Assembly: GCA_910588985.1 (NCBI GenBank)
Contig: CAJURO010000014.1
Location: 1-29,659 of the forward strand
Reading direction: 5' to 3'
DNA from: an uncultured Eggerthellaceae bacterium
GTDB lineage: Bacteria; Actinomycetota; Coriobacteriia; Coriobacteriales; Eggerthellaceae
DNA length: 29,659 nt
The notes under the pieces were generated by a model. It ran no database searches, was not told the DNA's origin, and saw nothing but the letters and a program-made list of their open reading frames with translations. Position numbers and translations under genes: made by a program. The stretch's first letter is position 1, and every line of letters begins with the position of its first letter. Below are positions 8,234 to 15,981 of the stretch, piece by piece.

Positions 8234-11200
8234 CTAGTAGACGATCACACGAGAACCGCCCGGGATGTTGTTGTATATCCATTTCGCATCATTGATGTCG
8301 AGCCTGACGCATCCAGCAGAGACATGCTGACCAAGCCGTCCATCCATGATGTTGAACGTCCCTTGATAGTACTTCACCGAATGGAAGAGGTAATTACCTG
8401 AGAACTGAGTGAAGTAATAGCACGAATAGCCATGACCGAATACGTAGCCTTTTACGCCTACCGTGAAATCTCCTCGCTTTGTCGGCGATCCCCATGCCCC
8501 AACGCTACAGACAAATGAACGATCAAGCGCCCAATTGTTCTGACTCCCTCGGAAGATGCCCACCGTACAGGAATTAGTGTCCACCGCAAGGATCCAGCTC
8601 GTACGGCTTGCAAGGCCCGCAATGCGGTCATGCATCGCCCGAAGATGAGCGGGAATGATCTCAGAGGCATCAACGGTGAAGTCAAGCGCGCGGATCATCG
8701 AGCCACCTGCATAGACGTGTGCAACTGCGCTTCCTGGATGCTTCAAGCGTCTGCAATCAAGATCAGCACGATAGAGATTATCACCTACGTGGGAGGCACG
8801 CACCCACATGATGTCGTCTTGACCCCCTACGGTCGACCACACAGGGACCTGGACGTCAGAGCTTGTTGGATTCTTGACCCACACGGTACGCGACCCTGAG
8901 CCATAATTGCCCGTGAGATATACATAGTTCTTGAGAGGCAAGAAGACATGGGTCATGCCAACCATGGTCATGATGCCATTTTTCCCTGTCACGTAAACAT
9001 GCGAAAGATAGGAGTCCTCGCTCCCCCGATGATCTGCAGCGGCAATGCGTGCTGTCCAAGTGCCATCTGCGCTTCCTTGCGCATCGTGCCAGATGATATC
9101 GTCTTGGCCATTCTGGCACGTCCATGTCGGCACTTGCACGCGCTGTATGCCTGATATGCTTTGGATGTTCTCGACTGTGACCGCGATCGTGCCGTTACCA
9201 TCCTGACTTGCCGACACGTTCGCGCTTGCAGGGCCTTCTACAGGCCCTGCTGTCGCACTCGCAACAAATGACTGCGCACCGTTGCGCGTTGCATATGCAT
9301 GGATGAGATAGGTGCCTGAGGTGCGATGATTGGCAATGGGCACATTCTTCACCCATTGACCTCCGCGCTTCTCGGCTGCATACCAGATGATGTCATCCTG
9401 GCTGCCCTTCTCCGACCACGTGGGGAACGCGACCTGCGAAGCTGTTGAGAATGCGCCGCCGCAGGCTGTGATCGAGATCGCCGTATGATCCGCATTCAAA
9501 GATGCAGTGAGCGTTGGCATCTCGTTCGCACGCAGTGTCTCCAGTGCAGCTCCCCCAAAAGTCGAAGTGCCATTCGCACAGGTGATATAGCAGTGAGTCA
9601 GATACTGGCCTGTTCCACGTCCTGCCCCAGAAGTCGGAACAGTAACGCTCCATGTGTTGCCGCCATCCACATCTGGCTTCGCTGCGTGATACCAGACGAT
9701 GTCATCTTGATTGTTCAGAACTGTCCAAGTAGGGAACTGAACGAAGGATATCTTGGGCATATTCGCCGCATTCGAAAGCGTGAAGACCGCCGTTGCCTCA
9801 TCACGCGCAACCTGATCAGGGGTCTGCGACAAGGTGACCGTCCCTTGAGGCTTCTGGATATTGAAAGAGGTCGCACCAACCATCGACTGAGCACCGCCTA
9901 TGACAGCATACGCATGAACCGCATAGGTGCCCGCGATCCCATGCCGAGCGATGCTCACATCAGCGACCCATGCCCCACCTTCTTTATGGGCTGGATACCA
10001 AACGATGTCCTTTTGCGTTGCATCAGCCCAAGTCGGGAAAGCAACAGAAGAGGCCCGTGCAAAGGCTCCTCCCGATGCCGTGATCCGCACGCTCGTCTGC
10101 TCTGCATTCACCGTAGCGCTGAGTTGTGGCTGCGCGCCTGCACGCAAGTCTACTGAGGCCGAGCCGACAAAGGCAGTGATCCCATTGGCTGCATAGGCAT
10201 AGGCATGCACGATATACGTATCGTCGCCACGACCCACTCCAGACGTAGAGATGGTCGCCGTCCATGTTAAGCCATCATTTGAGGATGCACCATACCAAAC
10301 GATATCATCCTGCTGGTTGCCATTTGGCGCTGTCTTCGTCCATGTTGGGAAGGATAGGCCTGTAACGCGCGCACCTGGGGTATCGAGGGTAAGGCTCACG
10401 GTCGCTTCATCACGATTGACCTGATCTGCTGTCTGCGTGATCTGGACGCCCGTGCTCGATGCAGGATTCTTCACCGTGAAATCACAGGCGCCCCGCATTC
10501 CGTCCGTGCCATCTACTACCGCATAGGCATGCACATGGTAGAGACCCGCTGTTCTATGATTCGAGATCGGCACACTGTATTTCCAAGCCGATCCATCAAC
10601 TTGAGCGTTATACCAGCGGATATCATCCTGCTCTCCCGCGCTTGACCAAACAGCGAAGCGAACGTTCTGAGCACGAGCGAATGCTCCCCCTTGTGCTTGG
10701 ATAGCTGCTTGCGTTTGCTCGCTATTAACCTGTGCCGTCAGCGTTGCATCCTGCTCCACGGCCACATCGAATGAGCTCGTCGCAACCATCGTTTGCGCGG
10801 AATTCTTAAGCGTCACATAGGCGTGCGAAATATACGTACCTGCTCCGCGACCAGGACCAGTCGTAGGGATCTCAGCCGTCCATACGCTCTCATCGCTTCC
10901 TGTTGAAGCGACATACCAATATATATCGTCCTGATCATTCGCCGCTGTCCACGTTGGAAGAGAGACATATGACGCAAGGTCAGCATGTGAATTCAGCTTC
11001 AATGTAGCAATGAGCGGCGCATTCGGATCGGAAGAGCGATCCTGGCTGAGCGTAAGCGATGCTGCTGGCGCATTGACCTTGAAATCACGTGCTGTCACGA
11101 ATCTCTGTGTACCACCAATAGTGGCATAGGCATGCACGTGATACGTACCCAGGGCCGCATGATCGGAGATGTTGACACGACAGACCCATGCGCCGTTGCT

Positions 11201-12331
11201 GTTCTGGGCGCTATACCAACGAATATCGGCCTGGTTCGGCTTCGACCACGTAGGGAAGACCACGCTTGTCGCACGTGCGAAGGCGCCTCCATATGCGGTG
11301 ATGGTCGCGGTTGTCTCATCGGCATTGAGAGAGATGTCCAACGTTGCATCGCCAACACCAGCGAACGTGTGGGAGATCGCTCCGACATATCTCGATGAGA
11401 TGCCGTTTACGCAATCAACATAGACGTGATTGGCATAGGTTCCATCCCCACGGTTCTGCCCGTTCGTGGGAACCGTTGCAAGCCATGTTCCATCGGGCTG
11501 CTTCGCCGCGTTGATCCAGAGGATGCCTGCTTGGTTGGGAGCATTCGCAATCCAACTCGCAACGCGTACCGAATCAAAGGTCGGAGAGGAAGGATCTTGG
11601 GAGATGCGAACCAGATAGCTGTCAGCTGTGCCCATCTCGAAAGAGATCGAGGCCTTTGGTGCTGCCACGTCAAACGTCGTCACAGCAACGAGCTTGTTCA
11701 CCCCATCGACAACAGCATAGGCATGCACATTGTAGGTTCCTGAGAACTTGTGATTCGCAATGGGGACCGTGCAGATCCATGCACCATCCCACTTGAATGC
11801 CGAATACCATCGAATGTCAGACTGTCCGTGACCTTCGCACCATGTTGGGAATTGGACAGAGCTCGCTCGTTCGAAATCGCCACCAGAAGCAGCAAGGGTC
11901 GCATAAGCCATGTCTGCATCGATGCGTGCGGTCACTTGTGCAACATCGCGCGCATCCCTGTTAAGCTCTTCGAGGGCGAGCGTCCTTTCCTCATCTGTCG
12001 GCTCAACAGCTTCTGAGGAAATGCCCGAAGGCGCAGCTGCATTCGCACCCTCAGGGAAAGCAGGAGAAGAAGACGGGGACGCGGAAGAACCCTCTTCCGA
12101 AGAGGCAACATTACCTACAACATCAGAAGAGGTGGAAGGCTCATCTGATGTTGTAGCATCCTGCGCATTCTCATCACTCTGCGCTACGAGTGCGCTTTCA
12201 CCCTTTGTTTCCTGAACACCGCTCGCCTCAACATTCGATGCGGCCCCCTGAGCGAATGCAGCACTCGGAAGCATACCCATGACAAGCGCACCGGAAGCAA
12301 TGATACTGATGAGTCTCTTAGGTAAATGCAT
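8234..12331 (-). CDS. secreted L,D-transpeptidase (YkuD) with GBS-Bsp-like repeats
   Basis: This protein of 1365 residues starts with a signal peptide (KRL, a hydrophobic core, then likely cleavage after PSAAFA). Next comes a Ser/Ala/Glu-rich linker of about 90 residues, about eleven repeats of 90-107 residues each, and a C-terminal YkuD L,D-transpeptidase domain (about the last 125 residues). The catalytic motif reads HVSAGCVR, with Cys1341 as nucleophile, and an upstream YLFHS matches the first conserved histidine. Each repeat has PTW...QDDI.WY...W...(H or GRG)...TY..HAY, the pattern of GBS Bsp-like repeats (PF08481). YkuD enzymes crosslink peptidoglycan 3-3 or attach proteins to it, so the repeats probably act in the wall or outside it. 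I prefer the ATG at 12331 (GGTGA upstream). The frame also opens at 12349, with no visible ribosome-binding site. The kinase/regulator pair follows seven bases downstream. Confidence 0.9.
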   Translation of the reverse strand: MHLPKRLISIIASGALVMGMLPSAAFAQGAASNVEASGVQETKGESALVAQSDENAQDATTSDEPSTSSDVVGNVASSEEGSSASPSSSPAFPEGANAAAPSGISSEAVEPTDEERTLALEELNRDARDVAQVTARIDADMAYATLAASGGDFERASSVQFPTWCEGHGQSDIRWYSAFKWDGAWICTVPIANHKFSGTYNVHAYAVVDGVNKLVAVTTFDVAAPKASISFEMGTADSYLVRISQDPSSPTFDSVRVASWIANAPNQAGILWINAAKQPDGTWLATVPTNGQNRGDGTYANHVYVDCVNGISSRYVGAISHTFAGVGDATLDISLNADETTATITAYGGAFARATSVVFPTWSKPNQADIRWYSAQNSNGAWVCRVNISDHAALGTYHVHAYATIGGTQRFVTARDFKVNAPAASLTLSQDRSSDPNAPLIATLKLNSHADLASYVSLPTWTAANDQDDIYWYVASTGSDESVWTAEIPTTGPGRGAGTYISHAYVTLKNSAQTMVATSSFDVAVEQDATLTAQVNSEQTQAAIQAQGGAFARAQNVRFAVWSSAGEQDDIRWYNAQVDGSAWKYSVPISNHRTAGLYHVHAYAVVDGTDGMRGACDFTVKNPASSTGVQITQTADQVNRDEATVSLTLDTPGARVTGLSFPTWTKTAPNGNQQDDIVWYGASSNDGLTWTATISTSGVGRGDDTYIVHAYAYAANGITAFVGSASVDLRAGAQPQLSATVNAEQTSVRITASGGAFARASSVAFPTWADATQKDIVWYPAHKEGGAWVADVSIARHGIAGTYAVHAYAVIGGAQSMVGATSFNIQKPQGTVTLSQTPDQVARDEATAVFTLSNAANMPKISFVQFPTWTVLNNQDDIVWYHAAKPDVDGGNTWSVTVPTSGAGRGTGQYLTHCYITCANGTSTFGGAALETLRANEMPTLTASLNADHTAISITACGGAFSTASQVAFPTWSEKGSQDDIIWYAAEKRGGQWVKNVPIANHRTSGTYLIHAYATRNGAQSFVASATAGPVEGPASANVSASQDGNGTIAVTVENIQSISGIQRVQVPTWTCQNGQDDIIWHDAQGSADGTWTARIAAADHRGSEDSYLSHVYVTGKNGIMTMVGMTHVFLPLKNYVYLTGNYGSGSRTVWVKNPTSSDVQVPVWSTVGGQDDIMWVRASHVGDNLYRADLDCRRLKHPGSAVAHVYAGGSMIRALDFTVDASEIIPAHLRAMHDRIAGLASRTSWILAVDTNSCTVGIFRGSQNNWALDRSFVCSVGAWGSPTKRGDFTVGVKGYVFGHGYSCYYFTQFSGNYLFHSVKYYQGTFNIMDGRLGQHVSAGCVRLDINDAKWIYNNIPGGSRVIVY
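8666..11929 (-). repeat. coding repeat region: alternating A and B GBS-Bsp-like units
   Basis: Odd-numbered units (A) carry an H in the middle motif (ISxH...GTYxVHAYA, for example NHRTSGTY). Even-numbered units (B) replace it with a TxGxGRGxxTY motif (for example TSGVGRGDDTY). Five A-B pairs repeat with a period of about 202-207 residues, followed by one divergent unit. Similarity is at protein level and the DNA is diverged, so this is not a CRISPR or a simple tandem array. Confidence 0.85.
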
Positions 12332-12367
12332 GGTCACCGTTTCTCTCATAACAAAGAAAAGAAAGAA

Positions 12368-12381
12368 GCCTTTTCAAAGGC
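12368..12381 (-). terminator. small hairpin with T-rich tail between nadE and the transpeptidase gene
   Basis: On the minus strand GCCTT-TGAA-AAGGC is followed by a pyrimidine tract, TTCTTTCTTTTCTTTG. It could end the nadE transcript. Because it lies just downstream of the promoter at 12397-12425, it could equally be a stabilising stem in the transpeptidase leader. Confidence 0.45.
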
Positions 12382-12396
12382 AGAACTTCTCAGTCG

Positions 12397-12425
12397 ATAA
12401 TACCGCAATCGATACTTGCTAACAA
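12397..12425 (-). promoter_or_regulatory. probable promoter of the L,D-transpeptidase-kinase-regulator unit
   Basis: On the minus strand TTGTTA and TATTAT are exactly 17 bases apart, 66 bases upstream of the chosen start codon, in an AT-rich gap. This suggests the three genes form a unit separate from nadE. Confidence 0.55.
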
Positions 12426-12455
12426 ACTGTTACCCGCAACTCTTCGCAATGAGAT

Positions 12456-13277
12456 CTAACGGCTCACAGCGGCAAGCGGCGGTTCCACAGCTCGTTTGAA
12501 CGCATTCGCATGATAGCGATCGGATACCATCTTGAGCTGCTGTGGATCAAAGCGCTTCAAGGCAGGGGCCATGGTATCGAAATTCTCTTCAGAGAGCGCA
12601 TCAAGAATAGCATCAAGGACAACATACTCGATGCCCATGGATGCCTCGTCGGTTTGATCAGCAGAGAGCTCAGCGCTCGGCGGCTTCGCAAGGATGCTGA
12701 GCGGGATGACAGGGTCGTCCCCAGCACTCTTCGCTTGTGCATTGCGCCACTCAGCAAGGCGAATGACCTCGGTCTTGTAGAGACTACCAAGAGGCGCGAA
12801 CGCACCCGCGGTGTCTCCATAGAGCGTGGAGTACCCCATCGCCGCCTCTGACCTGTTGCCCGTATTGAGCATCAGCCAACCAAACTGGTTGGAGAAGGAC
12901 ATGAGCACGATCATCCTGCACCGCGCTTGGACGTTCTCCGAAGCGATACCAACCAACGGCTCGCCACACGCATCTTCAAACGCAGCACAAAAATCATCGT
13001 ATGCTTGGACAATGGAAACCGTATGCGTCTCCATCTCAAGACCACGTGCGAGCATGAGCGCATCCTCGAGAGAGCGTTCGCTCGTAAAAGGGCCGGGCAG
13101 CAAGACGCCATGAACATGAGACGCCCCGATCGCATCGCAGGCGATCGCGGCAACAAGGCTGGAATCCAGCCCACCTGACAGACCGATGACAACATCGGAG
13201 AATCCATTCTTGTGGATGAAATGCGCCGTCGCCTCTACGCATTTCTCATAGGCTTGGGCTTCGTCTTTGATGAACAT
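12456..13277 (-). CDS. nadE: NH3-dependent NAD+ synthetase
   Basis: From this start the protein is 273 residues and has the ATP pyrophosphatase fold of NAD+ synthetase, which amidates deamido-NAD+ in the last step of NAD+ synthesis. The P-loop SGGLDSS is at residues 34-40. Further family motifs are ARCRMIVLMSFSNQFGWLML-like text, NRSEAAMGY and LYGDTAGAFAPLGSLYKTEV. There is no glutaminase domain, so it should use ammonia. The start is uncertain: 13277 (MFIKDEAQ) fits family length, while 13292 overlaps hypB by eight bases. The frame runs further up through hypB without a likely start. Lying directly behind hypA-hypB, it is probably cotranscribed with them. Confidence 0.92.
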   Translation of the reverse strand: MFIKDEAQAYEKCVEATAHFIHKNGFSDVVIGLSGGLDSSLVAAIACDAIGASHVHGVLLPGPFTSERSLEDALMLARGLEMETHTVSIVQAYDDFCAAFEDACGEPLVGIASENVQARCRMIVLMSFSNQFGWLMLNTGNRSEAAMGYSTLYGDTAGAFAPLGSLYKTEVIRLAEWRNAQAKSAGDDPVIPLSILAKPPSAELSADQTDEASMGIEYVVLDAILDALSEENFDTMAPALKRFDPQQLKMVSDRYHANAFKRAVEPPLAAVSR

Positions 13278-13284
13278 AGCGTTC

Positions 13285-13935
13285 TCACGCATTCCTGATC
13301 TGCTCTGCAAGCCAGCTTGCCCACTGCTCAACGCCCATGCCCTTTGTCGCAGATATCTTGAATACAGGCGCTGTGGGATTGAGACGATGAACCGCTTCGC
13401 CGAAGGCATCTTCATTGAAGTCGAACACAGGGATGGTGTCCACTTTGTTCAAGACGATGGCTTCCGCGACCTGGAACACACCTGGATATTTGAGAGGCTT
13501 GTCATCTCCCTCGGGTACTGAGAGGATCATCGCCTTCATATTCTCCCCAAGGTCGAAATCGGTTGGGCACACAAGGTTGCCCACATTCTCGATGATGATG
13601 AGGTCGAGGCGCTCAAGATCAAGCACATCGATCGCGCGCTTGACCATGGAGCTCTCTAGATGACATGCGCCTCCCGTGTTGATCTGCACGGCATCGATTC
13701 CCTGCGCCTTGATCTTCTCTGCATCAACATTGCTTGCGATATCGCCTTCGATGACCGCGATATTGAATTCGTCACGCAAAGCATCGATCGTCGCAAGGAT
13801 CGTCGAAGTCTTGCCTGAGCCAGGAGAGGCAAGCAAGTCAAGGACGAAAACATGGTTCTTCGCAAAGCGCTCGCGCAACTCTGCTGCAAGCGAATCGTTC
13901 TTATCAAGGATGGGTTTCTTGAGGTCTATCTGCAT
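13285..13935 (-). CDS. hypB: hydrogenase nickel incorporation GTPase HypB
   Basis: This 216-residue protein is HypB, the GTPase that helps HypA load nickel into [NiFe] hydrogenase. It has the P-loop SPGSGKT (37-43), VIEGDIASNVDAEKI, INTGGACHLESSMV with the Cys-His metal-binding pair, IIENVGNLVCPTDFDLGE, and a nucleotide-specificity VLNKVD. It lacks both the CxxCGC N-terminus of E. coli HypB and a His-rich tract, giving the short form. It overlaps hypA by ten bases. The hydrogenase structural genes and hypCDEF are not in the window. Confidence 0.95.
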   Translation of the reverse strand: MQIDLKKPILDKNDSLAAELRERFAKNHVFVLDLLASPGSGKTSTILATIDALRDEFNIAVIEGDIASNVDAEKIKAQGIDAVQINTGGACHLESSMVKRAIDVLDLERLDLIIIENVGNLVCPTDFDLGENMKAMILSVPEGDDKPLKYPGVFQVAEAIVLNKVDTIPVFDFNEDAFGEAVHRLNPTAPVFKISATKGMGVEQWASWLAEQIRNA

Positions 13936-14327
13936 TGCTCCCCCTTGTTGTCTTCAACAGGCATACCACTCTCGTCATCGGGCATGTCAACTTCGATCGA
14001 ATCAATCCTGAGCTCTCTGCCCTCAAGCAGTGTCGTTGCGAAGCTATCACATGCAGGACAGAACATATGGAACCTATCATGCGTGAACACCTCTCCGCAC
14101 TCAAGGCACTCGCTCTTTGGAGCGACCATGTTCACTTCAAGAACTGCGCCTTTGACATACGGATCATCCTCAGCGAGCGCTTCGAAGGCGAATTGGAGCG
14201 CATCCTCGATAGCCTCGGTCATCTCCCCTACCGAAAGCGTGACCTTGAGAAGCCTTTCAGCTCCCGCCTCTTTGGCTGCATCCTTCGCTGAATCGAGGAC
14301 GCCCGTTATGATGCCAAGCTCATGCAT
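13926..14327 (-). CDS. hypA: hydrogenase maturation factor HypA
   Basis: This 133-residue protein begins MHELGII, whose His2 is the nickel ligand of HypA. It carries a zinc site, CLECG...FCPACDS (two CxxC pairs). It delivers nickel to [NiFe] hydrogenase together with HypB, encoded immediately downstream with a ten-base overlap. An acidic C-terminal tail follows the zinc domain. It starts 31 bases after tatC, linking cofactor insertion to Tat export in one gene run. Confidence 0.95.
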   Translation of the reverse strand: MHELGIITGVLDSAKDAAKEAGAERLLKVTLSVGEMTEAIEDALQFAFEALAEDDPYVKGAVLEVNMVAPKSECLECGEVFTHDRFHMFCPACDSFATTLLEGRELRIDSIEVDMPDDESGMPVEDNKGEQCR

Positions 14328-14358
14328 GGTCTAGCATGCCTCTGGACGCTTCACAAGC

Positions 14359-15153
14359 TTAAGCGCCATATTCCGCTTCTTCACGTGCGATCTCCTCATT
14401 CTGCCTGCGAATGCGCCTTGCAAGCACAACACGCGCTGCGAACAGGCTGAGCTCGTAAAGCGCGATCATGGCGGCGAACAAGAGAAGCATGGTCACAGGA
14501 GAAGCATCAGGCGTGATGATGGCGCAAAGCACCATGAGCACGATATAGACGACACGCCAGCTCTCGCGAAGCTTCTTATAGGGGATCACATCGAAGATGA
14601 CCAGATAGAAGATCAGGAGCGGCAGCTCGAATGCAAAGCCGAACGCGATCTCGAACTTGATGATGATGTCGATATAGGTGGACATGCGCGGCTCGACATA
14701 GCCAAGCCCCTGTGCCTGGTCTGTGAGCCACTGGAACGCTGCGTTCAGGATAACCGCATAGCAGAAGACGACACCGAGAACGAAAAGGACGACAGCGATG
14801 ATGAAGGTCGGTGTGAACCATTTGCGCTCTTTGGGCTTCAAGGCAGGTAAGAAGAACGCAAGAAGCTGCCAGAGCACGACAGGAGACGTAGCCACGAAAC
14901 CGAAGAAGAGCGATATCTCGAAACGCGTGGTGAACGCCTCGAACGGATCAAGGGCTACCATATCGGCAAAGCCAGTCTCTACATTGAATGGCAGATATTG
15001 GGCGATCGGCAACAGCAGGAACTGCCCCATGATCGGAGAAGAGAAATAGAACACGATGACAGCGACCGCAAGGCATGCGATGATGCGCACGAGGCGCATG
15101 CGGAGCTCGCCCAGATGATCGAGAAGGGGCATTCGCGCGGGACCGATGGGCAT
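14359..15153 (-). CDS. tatC: twin-arginine translocase subunit TatC
   Basis: This 264-residue protein has six hydrophobic segments and the N-terminal signature MPLLDHLGELRMRL of TatC, the membrane receptor for twin-arginine signal peptides. A conserved AFG(F)ELPL-type region (FGFAFELPLLIFYL) is present in the fourth segment. The C-terminus is charged (RRIRRQNEEIAREEAEYGA). The start lies five bases after the tatA/B stop, so the two are translationally linked. It should export folded cofactor enzymes such as hydrogenases and molybdoenzymes. Confidence 0.95.
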   Translation of the reverse strand: MPIGPARMPLLDHLGELRMRLVRIIACLAVAVIVFYFSSPIMGQFLLLPIAQYLPFNVETGFADMVALDPFEAFTTRFEISLFFGFVATSPVVLWQLLAFFLPALKPKERKWFTPTFIIAVVLFVLGVVFCYAVILNAAFQWLTDQAQGLGYVEPRMSTYIDIIIKFEIAFGFAFELPLLIFYLVIFDVIPYKKLRESWRVVYIVLMVLCAIITPDASPVTMLLLFAAMIALYELSLFAARVVLARRIRRQNEEIAREEAEYGA

Positions 15154-15158
15154 GATCT

Positions 15159-15686
15159 CTACTCCTCCCCTTCTTTCTCAGCTGTGGCACCATCTTTCGC
15201 CGATGCAGTTGCATCTGACGCAGGAGCGTCGTCTGCTTCTTCAACGATGCTCTTAGGCGCAACATCAGCTACTGGCTCACGCGCAGGCTCGTCATTCGTT
15301 TCAGAGGCAGCTGCTTCAGCCTCTTCCTGTGCTTTCTTCGCTGCCCGCTCGCGATCATAGCGTGCCTTGCGTTCTGCAAAGCTCTCAGAGCGCTCTTGCA
15401 CAAGCGTAGCAGCTTCGCTTGCCTTCTTCGCAGCAGCATCTGTGGCGTTCTTCGCGTTGTCTGCTGCATTCTCTATAACCTCAAGGGGGTTCTTGAACGG
15501 CTCGTCGGACTCCTTATCCACGAACGAGGTCGTCTTCAGCTGCGCTGCCATATCCTCTTGCGCTCCTCTGAACTTCGCGATCGCACGACCAAGCGTATTT
15601 GCGATCTTGGGAAGCTTGTCGGGGCCGAAGATGAGGAACCCGAAGAGCAGGATCAGGAATAATTCGAATCCACCAATACCGAACAC
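15159..15686 (-). CDS. twin-arginine translocase subunit TatA/TatB family
   Basis: This 175-residue protein has one N-terminal membrane helix (MFGIGGFELFLILLFGFLIFG), a GPDKLP hinge and an amphipathic helix (IANTLGRAIAKFRGAQEDM), the TatA/TatB plan. The remaining 120 residues are a long Ala/Glu/Lys-rich cytoplasmic tail, longer than in E. coli TatA. The GxELFLILLFGFLIFGPxKLP text (Glu8) favours a TatB-like role, but in some Gram-positives one TatA serves both. It lies directly upstream of tatC and is probably its partner. Confidence 0.9.
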   Translation of the reverse strand: MFGIGGFELFLILLFGFLIFGPDKLPKIANTLGRAIAKFRGAQEDMAAQLKTTSFVDKESDEPFKNPLEVIENAADNAKNATDAAAKKASEAATLVQERSESFAERKARYDRERAAKKAQEEAEAAASETNDEPAREPVADVAPKSIVEEADDAPASDATASAKDGATAEKEGEE

Positions 15687-15702
15687 GTCTTCATGAGCCT
15701 TT

Positions 15703-15921
15703 CTACTGCGAAAGCACCGTGAGCGCCATCGTCGGGATTCCGAGGGCCAAGATCAGGATGACGCAGACGACGACCGTGAATATCTTCTTCGTGCGCTCTC
15801 CTCGCGCACGACGCTCACGTTCGCGTCGCTCACGTTCTTGCGCTGCCTTGACGCGTTCTGCCTTCTCGGCGCGCGTCAAGTTCTTGATCTGCTTATTGGA
15901 TTGTTTGTTCTTCTGAGCCAT
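15703..15921 (-). CDS. small basic single-pass membrane protein, unknown function
   Basis: I do not recognise this 72-residue protein. Residues 1-45 are highly charged (Lys, Arg, Glu, with RERERRERERRARGER-like repeats) and probably helical. Residues 47-70 form one hydrophobic helix (IFTVVVCVILILALGIPTMAL), leaving only a few residues after it. That gives a tail-anchored layout with the charged part in the cytoplasm. Its stop is 16 bases upstream of tatA/B, so it may be cotranscribed with tat. A role beside Tat is possible but unproven. Confidence 0.7.
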   Translation of the reverse strand: MAQKNKQSNKQIKNLTRAEKAERVKAAQERERRERERRARGERTKKIFTVVVCVILILALGIPTMALTVLSQ

Positions 15922-15981
15922 TCTCCTCGCTCACCTTACTTGCGGATCAAAGGTTGCTAACATTCTATGATAGGGACCGCA

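Noticed and set aside
8666..11929. Possible CRISPR or DNA tandem array
   Set aside because: The repeats are protein domains of about 90-107 residues with diverged DNA. There is no short repeat-spacer pattern, and no CRISPR was seen elsewhere.
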